A stretch of 64,000 bases of DNA from Axinella damicornis (GCA_963931865.1 OZ007507.1:17357086-17421085), one strand, 5' to 3'; shown: positions 42,866 to 58,400, counted from the first letter of the stretch. Notes: generated from the sequence alone by a model not told the origin. Program-made: numbers and translations.

Positions 42866-43328
42866 ACTCGTTCGAGTGACAGGAATGGCGCACAAAGATT
42901 CTGACTACACCGTCGTGATCGCTATCATGCACTGTCCCAACCGTACAATTTTGGTGCTGAAATTCACCTTGGTGGTGGAGATATGAGCGCTTTTGTCTCG
43001 CCGTGGACGCCATTGCTCGAGCGCTCTCTCCGACTTCCGGTGGCAGTACCGTTCTTAGGAAAGGCACGCGAAGTTTCTGCCGTTCACTGACGCTTACATG
43101 CCAAAACTCACCGTGCTGGCGAAGTTGTGAGCGCTGTATAACAAGTTTCTTGTCTTCTCGATCTCCTTGGGCCGCCATTGCTGACTCAGCTCAATCGATC
43201 GACGCGAGCGCTCATGGTCCTCACGTGGCATGTGCGTTAATTGGAATGTGTTGCAATACCTATGCGCTATCGTCGAGCTGCAACCGGTTGCAACGCGGCT
43301 AGGCTACCAGGAGTGCGGTTGCCCCTCG

Positions 43329-43420
43329 ATATATAGAAATATAGAAATATAGAAATATAGAAATAAAGAAAATTCACATTCAACTCGTCTATGTGGGGCT
43401 CGCTCACGCTCGCCCCAATA
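43329..43420. mobile_element. Module right end inserted between satellite units
   Basis: Directly after a unit end come repeated GAAATATA, AAAGAAAATTCACATTCAAC and the module terminus CTCGCTCACGCTCGCCCCAA; the next satellite unit follows. The same terminal segment lies at 52,430-52,499 and 58,973-59,035. Confidence 0.75.
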
Positions 43421-46400
43421 ATCTAAATAATCTAAATAATTAAATAATCAAACCTCACAGCACACAGGAAAGGTCTACAGAGATTCTGACTACACCATCG
43501 TGATCGCTATCATACAGTGACACAACCACACAATAATTGTGGCGAAACTCACCTTGGTGATGGAGATACAAGCGCTTTTGTCGTGCCGTCGGCCGCCATT
43601 GCTCGATCGTTCTCTTCGACGTTGGTTGCCAGTACAGTCATACGAAGGGCCCACAAAGTTTCTGACCACACAGCCGTAATCGCTGTTGTTCACTGACGGT
43701 TACATACCGAAACTCATCGTGCTGGCAAGGTTGTAAGTGCTGTTATAATTTCGTGTCTTCCCTTTGGTCGCCATTGCTAGCGTTCGACTGAGCGTGGTTG
43801 CCACGTGGCATGTGCGTTAATTGGAACGAATTGCAATAATTAGCTTGCGCTACTGCGAGGCAACCGCGGAGTTGTAACGGCGCTACCAGGAGTGCGGTTG
43901 CCCCTCGTTACACTCCTGGTATAGGAAAAATTGTTACACTCCTGGTATAGGAAAAATTGTGCCGCGTAAATAATCTAAATAATTAAATAATCAAACCTCA
44001 CAGCACGCAGGAAAGGTCTAAAGAGATTCTGACTACACCATCGTGATCGCTATCATGCAGTGACACAACCACACAATAATTGTGGCGAAACTCACCTTGG
44101 TGGTGGAGATACAAGCGCTTTTGTCTCGCCATGGCCGCCATTGCTCGAGCGCTCCCTCCGACTTCCGGTGGCAGTACCGTTCTTAGGAAAGGCACACGAA
44201 GATTCTGACCACACAGCCGTGATCGCTGTCGTTCACTGACGCTTACATGCCAAAACTGACCGTGCTGGCTAAGTTGTAAGTGCTGTCTTGTCTTCCTTTT
44301 GGTCGCCATTGCTCGCGATCGACTGAGCCACGTGGAATGTGCGTTAATTGGAACGAATTGCAATAATTAGCTTCGCTACGGCGAGGCAACCGCGGCGTTG
44401 CAACGGCTACCAGGAGTGCGGTTGCCCCTCGTTACACTCCTGGTAGGGGAAAAATTGTGCCGCGTAATGTAATCTAAATAATTAATGTTTGACTACTTGC
44501 GAATGGCCTGCAAAGATTCTGACTACACCGTCGTGATCGCTATCATGCACTGTCATCACCGTACAATTTTGGTGCTGAAACTCACCTTGGTGCTGGAGAT
44601 ACAAGCGCTTTTGTCTCGCCGTGGCCGCCATTGCTCGAGCGCTCTCCGACTTCCGGTGGCAGTACCGTTCTTAGGAAAGGCCCACGAAGATTCTGACCAC
44701 ACGGCCGTGATCGCTGTCGTTCACTGACGCTTACATGCCAAAACTCACCGTGCTGGCTAAGTTGTGAGTGCTGTAATAATGTCTGTCTTCCTTTTGGCTG
44801 CCATTGCTCGCGATCGACTGAGCGTGGTTGCCACGTGGCATGTGCGTTAATTGGAACTAACTTAGCCAGCGCTAGCGCTACGGCGAGTCGCAGCCGGCGT
44901 TTCAACGGCTACCAGGAGTGCGGTTGCCCCTCGTTACACTCCTGGTAGGGGAAAAATTGTGCCGCGTAAATAATCAAATCTAAATAATCTAAATAATTAA
45001 ATAATCAAACCTCACAGCATGCAGGAAAGGTCTACAGAGATTCTGACTACGCCGTCGTGATCGCTATCATGTAGTGACACTACCACACAATAATTGTGGC
45101 GAAACTCACCTTGGTGATGGAGATACAAGCGCTTTTGTCGTGCCGTCGGCCGCCATTGCTGATCGCTCTCTTCGACGTTGGTTGCCAGTACAGTCATACG
45201 AAGGGCCCACAAAGATTCTGACCACACAGCCGTAATCGCTGTTGTTCACCGACGGTTACATACCAAAACTCACCGTGCTGGAAAGGTTGTAAGTGCTGTT
45301 ATAATTTCGTGTCTTCCCTTTGGTCGCCATTGCTAGCGTTCGACTGAGCGTGGTTGCCACGTGGCATGTGCGTTAATTGGAACGAATTGCAATAATTAGC
45401 TTGCGCTACGGCCAGGCAACCGCGGAGTTTCAACGGCTACCAGGAGTGCGGTTGCCCCTCGTTACACTCCTGGTAGGGGAAAAATTGTGCCGCGTAAATA
45501 ATCTAAATAATCTAAATAATCTAAATAATTAAATAATCAAACCTCACAGCACGCAGGAAAGGTCTACAGAGATTCTACTACACCATCGTGATCGCTATCA
45601 TGCAGTGACACAACCACACAATAATTGTGGCGAAACTCACCTTGGTGATGGAGATACAAGCGCTTTTGTCGTGCCGTCGGCCGCCATTGCTCGATCGTTC
45701 TCTTCGACGTTGGTTGCCAGTACAGTCATATGAAGGGCCCACAAGGTTTCTGACCACACAGCCGTAATCGCTGTTGTTCACTGACGGTTACGTACCGAAA
45801 CTCATCGTGCTGGCAAGGTTGTAAGTGCTGTTATAATTTCGTGTCTTCCCTTTGGTCGCCATTGCTAGCGTTCGACTGAGCGTGGTTGCCACGTGGCATG
45901 TGTGTTAATTGGAACGAATTGCAATAATTAGCTTGCGCTACTGCGAGGCAACCGCGAGTTGTAACGGCGCTACCAGGAGTGCGGTTGCCCCTCGTTACAC
46001 TCCTGGTATAGGAAAAATTGTGCCGCGTAAATAAATAATTAATTAATATAATATAATGTTCGAGTACTTAGGCTTGGCCTACAGAAATTGTGACTACACC
46101 GCCGTGATCGCTATCATGCCCTGACCTGAATGTAAAAAGTTGGTGTTGAAACTCACCTTGGTGGTGGAGATATGAGCGCTTTTGTCTCGCCGTGGCTGCC
46201 ATTGCTCGAGCGCTCTCTTCGACTTCCGGTGGCAGTACCGTTCATAGGAAAGGCACACGAAGATTCTGACCACACGGCCGTGATCGCTGTCGTTCACTGA
46301 CGCTTGCATGCCAAAACTCACCGTGCTGGCTAAGTTGTGAGTGCTGTAATAATGTCTTGTCTTCCTTTTGGTCGCCATTGCTCGCGATCGACTGAGCCAC

Positions 46401-49400
46401 GTGGCATGTGCGTTAATTAGAACGAATTGCAATAATTAGCTTCGCTACGGCGAGGCAACCGCGCCGCGGGGTTGCAACGGCTACCAGGAGTGCGGTTGCC
46501 CCTCGTCAACAAAGCAGAAATAAACATATTAAATAATGTTTGAGTACTTTGGCTTGGCCTACAGAAATTCTGACTACACCGCCATGATCACTATCATGCA
46601 CTGACCTGAATGTAAAAAGTTGGCGTTGAAACTCACCTTGGTGGTGAAGATATGAGCGTTTTTAGGAAAGGCACACGAAGATTCAGACCACACGGCCGTG
46701 ATCGCTGTCGTTCAATGACGCCATAACTCACCGTGCTGACAGTTGTGAGTTGCAATACCTAGCTTGCGCTACCAGCGAGTTGCAACCGGTTGCATCGGCG
46801 GCTACCAGGAGTGCGGTTGCCCCTCGCTAATAATGCAAGTATAAACAAATAAAAAACCTCCCAGCCCGCAGGAAGGACCTACAAAGGTTCTGACTAAATC
46901 TTCATGATCACTATCGTGCAGTGACCCAACCGTACAATTTTGTTGCTGAAATTCATCTTGGTAGTGGAGTTGTGAGTGCTTTTGTCTTCCCTTCAGCCGC
47001 CATTGCTTGAGCACTCTCTTCAACTTTCAAAGTTTCATTGCCACAAAGACTATGACCACCCAGCGAGTTGCAACCGGTTGCATCGCGGCTACCAGGAGTG
47101 CGGTTTCCCCTCGTTACACTCCTGGTATAGGAAAAATTGTGCCGCGTAATGTAATATAATATAATATAAATAACTCGTTCGAGTGATAGGAATGGCCTAC
47201 GAAGATTCTGACTACACCTTCATGATCGCTATCATGCACTGTCCCAACCGTACAATTTTGGTGCTGAAACTCACCTTGGTGGTGGAGATATGAGCGCTTT
47301 TGTCTCGCCGTGGACGCCATTGCTCGAGCGCTCTCCGAGTCCGACTTCCGGTGGCAGTACCGTTCTTAGGAAAGGCACGCGAAGTTTCTGCCGTTCACTG
47401 ACGCTTACATGCCAAAACTCACCGTGCTGGCGAAGTTGTGAGCGCTGTATAACAAGTTTCTTGTCTTCCTTGGGCCGCCATTGCTGACTCAGCTCAATCG
47501 ATCGACGCTGCTCATGGTTCTCACGTGGCATGTGCGTTAATTGGAATGTGTTGCAATACCTATGCGCTATCGTCGAGCTACAACCGGTTGCAACGCGGCT
47601 ACCAGGAGTGCGGTTGCCCCTCGTTACACTCCTGGTATAGGAAAAATTGTGCCGCGTAAATAATGTAAATAATCAAACCTCATAGCTCGCAGGAAAAGGC
47701 TACAGAGATTCTGACTACACCGTCGTGATGGCTATCATGCAGTTAGACAAACATATAATAATTGTGCTGAAACTCACCTTGGTGGTGGAGATACAAGCGC
47801 TTATGTCTCGCCGTGGCTGCCATTGCTCGAGCGCTCTCTCCGACTTCCGGTGGCAGTACCGTTCTTAGCAAAGGCACACGAAGATTCTGACCACATGGCC
47901 GTGATCGCTGTCGTTCACAGACGCTTATGCCAAAACTCACCGTGCTGGCAAATTTGTAAGTGCTGTAGTAACTTCGTGTCTTCCCTTTGGCCGCCATTGC
48001 TAGCGATCCACAGAGCGTGGTTGCCACGTGGCATGTGCGTTAATTGGAACTAACTGCGATACTTAGCTTTCGCTACGGCGAGTCGCAGACGGCGTTGCAA
48101 CGGCTACCAGGAGTGTGGTTGCCCCTCGTTACACTCCTGGTATAGGAAAAATTGTGCCGCGTAATTAATTAATTAATTAATGTATATAATCAAACCTCAT
48201 AGCTCGCAGGAAAGGTCTACCGAGATTCTGACTACACCGTCGTGATCGCTATCATGCAGTTAGACAAACGTATAATAATCGTGCTGAAACTCACCTTGGT
48301 GGTGGAGATACAAGCGCTTTTGTCTCGCCATGGCCGCCATTGCTCGAGCGCTCTCTCCGACTTCCGGTGGCAGTACCGTTCTTAGGAAAGGCACACGAAG
48401 ATTCTGACCACATGGCCGTGATCGCTGTCGTTCACTGACGCTTACATGCCAAAACTCACCGTGCTGGCTGAGTTGTGAGTGCTGTAATAATGTCTTGTCT
48501 TCCTTTTGGCCGCCATTGCTTGCGACCGACTGAGCGTGGTTGCCACGTGGCATGTGCGTTAATTGGAACTAACTGCGATACTTAGCTTGCGCTACGGCGC
48601 GAGTCGCAGCCGGCGTTGCAACGGCTACCAGGAGTGCGGTTGCCCCTCGCTAATAATGCAAATATAAGCAAATAAAAAACCTCCCAGCACGCAGGAAGGA
48701 CCTACAAAGGTTCTGACTAAATCTTCATGATCACTATCGTGCAGTGACCCAACCGTACAATTTTGTTGCTGAAATTCATCTTGGTAGTGGAGTTGTGAGT
48801 GCTTTTGTCTTCCCTTCAGCCGCCATTGCTCGAGCGAGCGCTCTCTTGAACTTTCAAAGTTTCATTGCCACAAAGACTATGACCACCCAGCGAGTTGCAA
48901 CCGGTTGCATCGCGGCTGCCTGGAGTGCGGTTGCCCCTCGCTAATAATGCAAATATAAACAAATAAAAAACCTCCCAGCCTGCAGGAAGGACCTACAAAG
49001 GTTCTGACTAAATCTTCATGATCACTATCGTGCAGTGACCCAACCGTACAATTTTGTTGCTGAAATTCATCTTGGTAGTGGAGTTGTGAGTGCTTTTGTC
49101 TTCCCTTCAGCCGCCATTGCTCGAGCGCTCTCTTCAACTTTCAAAGTTTCATTGCCACAAAGACTATGACCACCCAGCGAGTTGCAACTGGTTGCATCGC
49201 GGCTACCAGGAGTGCGGTTGCCCCTCGTTACACTCCAGGTATAGGAAAAATTGTGCCGCGTAATCTAATATAATATAATATAATATAAATAACTCGTTCG
49301 AGTGATAGGAATGGCCTACGAAGATTCTGACTACACCTTCATGATCGCTATCATGCACTGTCCCAACCGTACAATTTTGGAGCTGAAACTCACCTTGGTG

Positions 49401-52400
49401 GTGGAGATATGAGCGCTTTTGTCTCGCCGTGGACGCCATTGCTCGAGCGCTCTCTCCGACTTCCGGTGGCAGTACCGTTCTTAGGAAAGGCACGCGAAGT
49501 TTCTGCCGTTCACTGACGCTTACATGCCAAAACTCACCGTGCTGGCGAAGTTGCGAGCGCTGTATAACAAGTTTCTTGTCTTCTCGATCTCCTTGGGCCG
49601 CCATTGCTGACTCAGCTCAATCGATTGACGCGAGCGCTCATGGTCCTCACGTGGCATGTGCGTTAATTGGAATGTGTTGCAATACCTATGCGCCACTATC
49701 GTCGAGCTGCAACCGGTTGCAACGCGGCTACCAGGAGTGCGGTTGCCCCTCGTTACACTCCTGGTAGGGGAAAAATTGTGCCGCGTAATCTAAACTAAAT
49801 AATTAATTAAATAATCAAACCTCATAGCTCGCAGGAAAGGCCTACAAAGATTCTGACTACACCGTCGTGATCGCTATCATGCAGTTAGACAAACGCATAA
49901 TAATTGTGCTGAAACTCACCTTGGTGGTGGAGATACAAGCGCTTTTGTCGTGCCGTCGGCCGCCATTGCTCGATCGTTCTCTTCGACGTTGGTTGCCAGT
50001 ACAGTCTTACGAAGGCCACACAAAGATTCTGACCACACAGCCGTAATCACTGTCGTTCACTGACGCTTACATGCCAAAACTGACCGCGCTGGCAAAGTTG
50101 TAAGTGCTGTAATAACTTTGTGTCTTCCCTTTGGCCACCATTGATAGCGATCGACTGTGCGTGGTTGCCACGTGGCATGTGCGTTAATTAGAACCAACTG
50201 CGCTACTCAGCTTGGCGCTACGGCGAGTCGCAGCCGGCGTTGCAACGGCTACCAGGAGTGCGGTTGCCCCTCGTTACACTCCTGGTAGGGGAAAAATTGT
50301 GCCGCGTAAATAATCTAAATAAATAATTAATTAAATAATCAAACCTCACAGCACGCAGGAAAGGTCTACAGAGATTCTGACTACACAGTCGTGATTGCTA
50401 TCATGGAGTGACACGACCACACAATAATTGTGGGGAATCTCACCTTGGTGGTGGAGATACAAGCGCTTTTGTCATGCCGTCGGCCGCCATTGCTCGATCG
50501 TTCTCTTCGACGTTGGTTGCCAGTACAGTCATACGAAAGGCCCACAAAGATTCTGACGACACAGCCGTAATCGCTGTTGTTCACTGACGCTTACATGCCA
50601 AAACTCACCGTGCTGGCAAAGTTGTAAATGCTGTTATAATTTCGTGTCTTCCCTTTGGTCGCCATTGCTAGCGATCGACTGAGCGTGGTTGCCACGTGGC
50701 ATGTGCGTTAATTGGGAAAACTGCGATACTTAGCTTTCGCTACGGCGAGTCGCAGCCGGCGTTGCAACGGCTACCAGGAGTGCGGTTGCCCCTCGAATAA
50801 TCTAAATAATTAAAAAATCAAACCTCACAGCACGCAGGAAAGGTCTACAGAGATTCTAACTACACCATCGTGATCGCTATCATGCAGTGACACAACCACA
50901 CAATAATCGTGGCGAAACTCACCTTGGTGATGGAGATACAAGCGCTTTTGTCGTGCCGTCGGCCGCCATTGCTCGATCGTTCTCTTCGACGTTGGTTGCC
51001 AGTACAGTCATACGAAGGGCCCACAAAGATTCTGACCACACAGCCGTAATCGCTGTTGTTCACTGACGGTTACATACCGAAACTCACCGTGCTGGCAAGG
51101 TTGTAAGTGCTCTTATAATTTCGTGTCTTCCTTTTGGTCGCCATTGCTTGCTTTCGACTGAGCGTGGTTGCCACGTGGCATGTGCGTTAATTGGAACGAA
51201 TTGCAATAATTAGCTTGCGCTACTGCGAGGCAACCGCGGAGTTGCAACGGCTACCAGGAGTGCGGTTGCCCCTCGCTAATAATGCAAATATAAACAAATA
51301 AAAAACCTCCCAGCCCGCAGGAAAGACCTACAATGGTTCTGACTAAATTTTCATGATCACTATCGTGCAGTGACCCAAGCGTACAATTTTGTTGCTGAAA
51401 TTCATCTTGCTAGTGGAGTTATGAGTGCTTTTGTCTTCCCTTCAGCCGCCATTTCTCGAGCGTTCTCTTCAACTTTCAAAGTTTCATTGCCACAAAAACT
51501 ATGACCCAGCGAGTTGCAACCGGTTGCATCGCGGCTACCAGGAGTGCGGTTGCCCCTCGCTAATAATGCAAATATAAACAAATAAAAAACCTCCCACCCC
51601 ACAGGAAGGACCTACAAAGGTTTTGACTAAATCTTCATGATCACTATCGTGCAGTGACCCAACCGTACAATTTTGTTGCTGAAATTCATCTTGCTAGAGG
51701 AGTTGTGAGTGCTTTTGTCTTCCCTTCAGCCGCCATTGCTCGAGCACTCTCTTCAACTTTCAAGGTTTCATTGCCACAAAGACTATATGACCACTCAGCG
51801 AGTTGCAACCGGTTGCATCGCGGCAACCAGGAGTGCGGTTGCCCCTCGCTAATAATGCAAATATAAACAAATAAAAAACCTCCCAGCCCGCAGGAAGGAC
51901 CTACAAAGGTTCTGACTAAATCTTCATGATCACTATCGTGCAGTGACCCAACCGTACAATTTTGTTGCTGAAATCATAATAGTAGCTACAGTTGTGAGTG
52001 CTTTTGTCTTCCCTTCAGCTGCAGCCGCCATTGCTCGAGCGCTCTCTTCAACAGTTTCAAAGTTTCATTGCCACAAAGACTATGACCACCCAGCGAGTTG
52101 CAACCGGTTGCATCGCGGCTACCAGGAGTGCGGTTGCCCCTCGCTAATAAAGCAAATATAAACAAATAAAAAACCTCCCAGCCTGCAGGAAGGACCTACA
52201 AAGGTTCTGACTAAATCTTCATGATCACTATCGTGCAGTGACCCAACCGTACAATTTTGTGGCTGAAATTCATCTTGGTAGTGGAGTTGTGAGTGCTTTT
52301 GTCTTCCCTTCAGCCGCCAATGCTCGAGAGCTCTCTTCAACTTTCCAAGTTTCGAATTCAGTGCCACAAAGACCACCCAGCAGTTGCAACCGGTTGCATC

Positions 52401-52429
52401 GCGGCTACCAGGAGTGCGGTTGCCCCTCG

Positions 52430-52499
52430 TAGAAATATAGAAATAAAGAAAATTCACATTGAACTCGTCTATGTGGGGCTCGCTCACGCTCGCCCCAAT
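52430..52499. mobile_element. Module right end inserted between satellite units (second)
   Basis: About 70 bp, AGAAATATAGAAATAAAG... to CTCGCTCACGCTCGCCCCAA, between the unit ending at 52,429 and the next unit. Same composition as the segment at 43,329. Confidence 0.75.
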
Positions 52500-55400
52500 T
52501 AAATAATCAAACCTCACAGCACGCAGGAAAGGTCTAAGGAGATTCTGACTACACCATCGTGATCGCTATCATGCAGTGACACAACCACACAATAATTGTG
52601 GCGGAACTCACCTTGGTGGTGGAGATACAAGCGCTTTTGTCTCGCCGTGGCCGCCATTGCTCGAGCGCTCTCTCCGACTTCCGGTGGCAGTACCGTTCTT
52701 AGGAAAGGCACACGAAGATTCTGACCACACAGCCGTGATCGCTGTCGTTCACTGACGCTTACATGCCAAAACTCACCGTGCTGGCTAAGTTGTGAGTGCT
52801 GTCTTGTCTTCCTTTTGGTCGCCATTGCTCGCGATCGACTGAGCCACGTGGCATGTGCGTTAATTGGAACGAATTGCAATAATTAGCTTCGCTACGGCGA
52901 GGCAACCGCGGCGTTGCAACGGCTACCAGGAGTGCGGTTGCCCCTCGTTACACTCCTGGTATAGGAAAAATTGTGCCGCGTAATTACACTCCTGGTATAG
53001 GAAAAATTGTGCCGCGTAAATAGTCTAAATAATCTAAATAATCTAAATAATCTAAATAATTAAATAATCAAACCTCACAGCACGCAGGAAAGGTCTAAAG
53101 AGATTCTGACTACACCATCGTGATCGCTATCATGCAGTGACACAACCACATAATAATTGTGGCGAAACTCACCTTGGTGGTGAAGATACAAGCGCTTTTG
53201 TCTCGCCGTGGCCGCCATTGCTCGAGCGCTCTCTCCGACTTCCGGTGGCAGTACCGTTCTTAGGACAGGCACACGAAGATTCTGACCACACAGCCGTGAT
53301 CGCTGTCATTCACTGACGCTTACATGCCAAAACTCACCGTGCTGGCTAAGTTGTGAGTGCTGTCTTGTCTTCCTTTTGTTCGCCATTGCTCGCGATCGAC
53401 TGAGCCACGTGGCATGTGCGTTAATTGGAACGAATTGCAATAATTAGCTTCGCTACGGCGAGGCAACCGCGGCGTTGCATCAGCTATCAGGAGTGCGGTT
53501 GCCCCTCAATAATCTAAATAATCTTTACACTCCTGGTATAGGAAAAAAAGTGCCGCGTAAATAATTAATTAATCTAAATAATTAAATAATCAAACCTCAC
53601 AGCACGCAGGAAAGGTCTAAAGAGATTCTGACTACACCATCGTGATCGCTATCATGCAGTGACACAACCACACAATAATTGTGGCGAAAATCACCTTGGT
53701 GATGGAGATACAATCGCTTTTGTCGTGCCGTCGGCCGCCATTGCTCGATCGTTCACTTCGACGTGGGTTGCCAGTACAGTCATACGAAGGGCCCACAAAG
53801 ATTCTGACCACACAGCCGTAATCGCTGTTGTTCACTGACGGTTACATACCGAAACTCACCGTGCTGGCAAGGTTGTAAGTGCTGTTATAATTTCGTGTCT
53901 TCCCTTTGGTCGCCATTGCTAGCGTTCGACTGAGCGTGGTTGCCACGTGGCATGTGCGTTAATTGGAACGAATTGCAATAATTAGCTTGCGCTACTGCGA
54001 GGCAACCGCGGAGTTGAAACGGCTACCAGGAGTGCGGTTGCCCCTCGAAATAATCTAAATAATTAAATAATCAAACCTCACAGCACGCAGGAAAGGTCTA
54101 AAGAGATTCTGACTACACCATCGTGATCGCTATGATGCAGTGACACAACCACACAATAATTGTGGCGAAACTCACCTTGGTGATGGAGATACAATCGCTT
54201 TTGTAGTGCCGTCGGCCGCCATTGCTCGATCGTTCTCTTCGACGTTGGTTGCCAGTACAGTCATACGAAGGGCCCACAAAGATTCTGACCACACAGCCGT
54301 AATCGCTGTTGTTCACTGACGGTTACATACCGAAACTCACCGTGCTGACAAGGTTGTAAGTGCTGTTATAATTTCGTGTCTTCCCTTTGGTCGCCATTGC
54401 TAGCGATCGACTGAGCGTGGTTGCCACGTGGCATGTGCGTTAATTGGAACGAATTGCAATAATTAGCTTGCGCTACTGCAAGGCAACCGTGGAGTTGCAA
54501 CGGCTACCAGGAGTGCGGTTGCCCCTCGTTACACTCCTGGTAGGGGAAAAATTGTGCCGCGTAAATAATATAATTAATTAATATAATGTTTGAGTACTTA
54601 GGCTTGGCCTACAGAAATTCTGACTATACCACCGTGATCGCTATCATGCCCTGACCTGAATGTAAAAAGTTGGTGTTGAAACTCACCTTGGTGGTGGAGA
54701 TATGAGCGCTTTTGTGTCGCCGTGGCTGCCATTGCTCGAGCGCTCTCTTCGACTTCCGGTTGCAGTACCGTTCTTAGGAAAGGCACACGAAGATTCTGAC
54801 CACACGGCCGTGATCGCTGTCGTTCACTGACGCTTGCATGCCAAAACTCACCGTGCTGGCTAAGTTGTGAGTGCTGTAATACTGTCTTGTCTTTCTTTTG
54901 GTCGCCATTGCTCGCGATCGACTGGAGCGTGGTTGCCACGTGGCATGTGCGTTAATTGGACCGAATTGCAATACTAACTTGCGCTACGGCGAGTCATAAC
55001 CGGGGTTGCAATGCACTTGGGAGCACTCTATCTGATCTTCCCTATACATAGCTATCATGGTACTCACGTCATGTGTGATAATTGGAACGAATTGTCACAC
55101 TTAGCTTGTGCTACCGTTTAACCGTGGCTACCAGGAGTGCGGTTGCCCCTCGTTACACTCCTGGTATAAGAAAAATTGTGCCGCGTAATGTAATGTAATA
55201 TAATCCAATCCAATATAATATAAATAATGTTTGAGTACTTAAGATTGGCCTACAGAGATTCTGACTACACCGCCGTGATCGCTATCATGCACTGACCTGA
55301 ATGATGAAAGTTGGTGCTGAAACTCACCTTGGTGGTGGAGATATGAGCGCTTTTGTCTCGCCGTTGGCCGCCATTGCTCGAGCGCTCCATCGACTTCCGG

Positions 55401-58400
55401 TGGCAGTACCGTTCTTAGGAACGGCACACGAAGATTCTGACCACACGGCCGTGATAGCTGTCGTTCACTGACGCTGCATGCCATAACTCACCGTGCTGGC
55501 TAAGTTGTGAGTGCTGTAATAATGACTTGACTTCCTTTTGGTCGCCATTGCTCGCGATCGACTGAGCCACGTGGCATGTGCGTTAATTGGAACAAATTGC
55601 AATAATTAAGTTTTGCTACGGCGAGGCAATCGCGGGGTTGCAACGGCTACCAGGAGTGCGGTTGCCCCTCGTCAACAAAGCAGAAATAAACATATTAAAT
55701 AATGTTTGAGTACTTAGGCTTGGCCTACAGAAATTCTGACTACACCACCGTGATCACTATCATGCACTGACCTGAATGTAAAAAGTTGGTGCTGAAACTC
55801 ACCTTGGTGGTGGAGATATGAGCGCTTTTGTCTCGTGACCACGGTGGCAGTAGCTACTGTTTTTAGGAAAGGCACACAGACCACACGGCCGTGCATGATC
55901 GTTAGCTATCATGGTACTCACGTGATGTGTGATAATTTGAACGAACTGTCACACTTAGCTTGTGCTACTGTTTAACCGCGGCTACCAGGAGTGCGGTTGC
56001 CCCTCGTTACACTCCTGGTAGGGGAAAAATTGTGCCGCGTAAATAATATAATTAATATAATATAATGTTCGAGTACTTAGGCTTGGCCTACAGAAATTGT
56101 GACTACATCGCCGTGATCGCTATCATGCCCTGACCTGAATGTAAAAAGTTGGTGTTGAAACTCACCTTGGCGGTGGAGATATGTGCGCTTTTGTCTCGCC
56201 GTGGCTGCCATTGCTCGAGCGCTCTCTTCGACTTCCGGTGGCAGTACCGTTCATAGGAAAGGCACATAAAGATTCTGACCACACGGCCGTGATCGCTGTC
56301 GTTCACTGACGCTTGCATGCCAAAACTCACCGTGCTGGCTAAGTTGTGAGTGCTGTAATAATGTCTTGTCTTCCTTTTGGTCGCCATTGCTCGTGATCGA
56401 CTGAGCCACGTGGCACGTGCGTTAATTAGAACGAATTGCAATAATTAGCTTCGCTACGGCGAGGCAACCGCGGGGTTGCAACGGCTACCAGGAGTGCGGT
56501 TCGCGTAATTACACTCCTGGTATAGGAAAAATTGTGCCGCGTAAATAATTATTGCACTCCTGGTAGGGGAAAAATTGTGCCGCGTAAATAATCTAACCTA
56601 ATGTAAATAAATAAATAATTAAATAATTAACGTTTGACTACTTAGGAATGGCTCACAAAGATTCTGACTACACCGTCGTGATCGCTATCAGGCACTGTCC
56701 TCACCGTACAATTTTGGTGCTGAAACTCACCTTGGTGGTGGAGATACAAGCGCTTTTGTAGTGCCGTCGGCCGCCATTTCTCGATCGCTCTCTTCAAAGT
56801 TCGTAGCCAGTACAGCTCTTACGAAGGCCCCACAAAGATTCGGACCACACAGGTGTGATCCTTGTGGTCCACTGACGCTCACATGCCTAAACTCACCTTG
56901 CTGGCGAAGTTGTGAGTGCTGTAATAATGTCTTGTCTTCCTTTTGGTCGCCATTGCTCGCGATCGACTGAGCGTGGTTGCCACGTGGCGTGTGCGTTAAT
57001 TGGAACGAATGGCAATACTTAGCTTGCGCTACGGCGAGTCGCAACGGGGGTTGCAACGCGGCTACCAGGAGTGCGGTTGCCCCTCGTCAACAAAGCAGAA
57101 ATAAACATATTAAATAATGTTTGAGTACTTAGGCTTGGCCTACAGAAATTCTGACTACACCACTGTGATCACTATCATGCACTGACCTGAATGTAAAAAG
57201 TTGGTGTTGAAACTCACCTTGGTGGTGGAGATATGAGCCTGGGGTGTTTTTAGGAAAGGCACACAAAGATTCAGACCACACGGCCGTGATCGCTGTCGTT
57301 CACTGACGCCATAACTCACCGTGCTGGCAGTTGTGAGTTGCAGTACCTAGCTTGTGCTACCAGCGAGTTGCAACCGGTTGCAGCGGCTGCTACCAGGAGT
57401 GCGGTTGCCCCTCGTCAACAAAGCAGAAATAAACATATTGAATAATGTTTGAATACTTAGGCTTGGCCTACAGAAATTCTTACTACACCGCCATGATCGC
57501 TATCATGCCCTGACTTGAATGTAAAAAGTTAGTGTTGAAACTCACCTTAGTGGTGGAGATATGAGCGCTTTTGTCTCGCCGTCGCTACAGTGGCAGTAGG
57601 AAAGGCACACGAAGATTCTGACCACACAGCCGTGATCGCTGTCGTTCACTGACGCTAGCATGCCCTATAACTCACCGTGCTGGCAAAGTTGTTTGTGCTA
57701 CGGCGAGGCTATCGCGGGGTTGCCACGGCTACCAGGAGTGCGGTTGCCCCTCGTCAACAAAGCAGAAATAAACATATTAAATAATGTTTGAGTACTTAGG
57801 CTTGGCCTACAGAAATTCAGACTACACCGCCGTGATCACTATCATGCACTGACCTGAATGTAAAAAGTTGGTGTTGAAACTCACCTTGGTGGTGGAGATA
57901 TGAGCCTGGGGCGTTTTCAAGTAGGAAAGGCACACGAAGATTCAGACCACACGGCCGTGATCGCTGTCGTTCACTGACGCCATAACTCACCGTGCTGGCA
58001 GTTGTGAGTTGCAATACCTAGCTTGCGCTACCAGCGAGTTGCAACCGGTTGCATCGGCTGCTACCAGGAGTGCGGTTGCCCCTCGCTAATAAAGCAAATA
58101 TAAACAAATAAAAAAACCTCCCAGCCCGCAGGAAGGACCTACAAAGGTTCTGACTAAATCTTCATAATCACTATCGTGCAGTGACCCAACCGTACAATTT
58201 TGTTGCTGAAATTCATCTTGGTAGTGGAGTTGTGAGTGCTTTTGTCTTCCCTTCAGCCGCCATTGCTTGAGCGCTCTCTTCAACTTTCAGTTTCATTGCC
58301 ACAAAGACTATGACCACCCAGCGAGTTGCAACCGGTTGCATCGCGGCTACCATGAGTGCGGTTGCCCCTCGATAAATAATTAATTAATTAATGAATGTAA

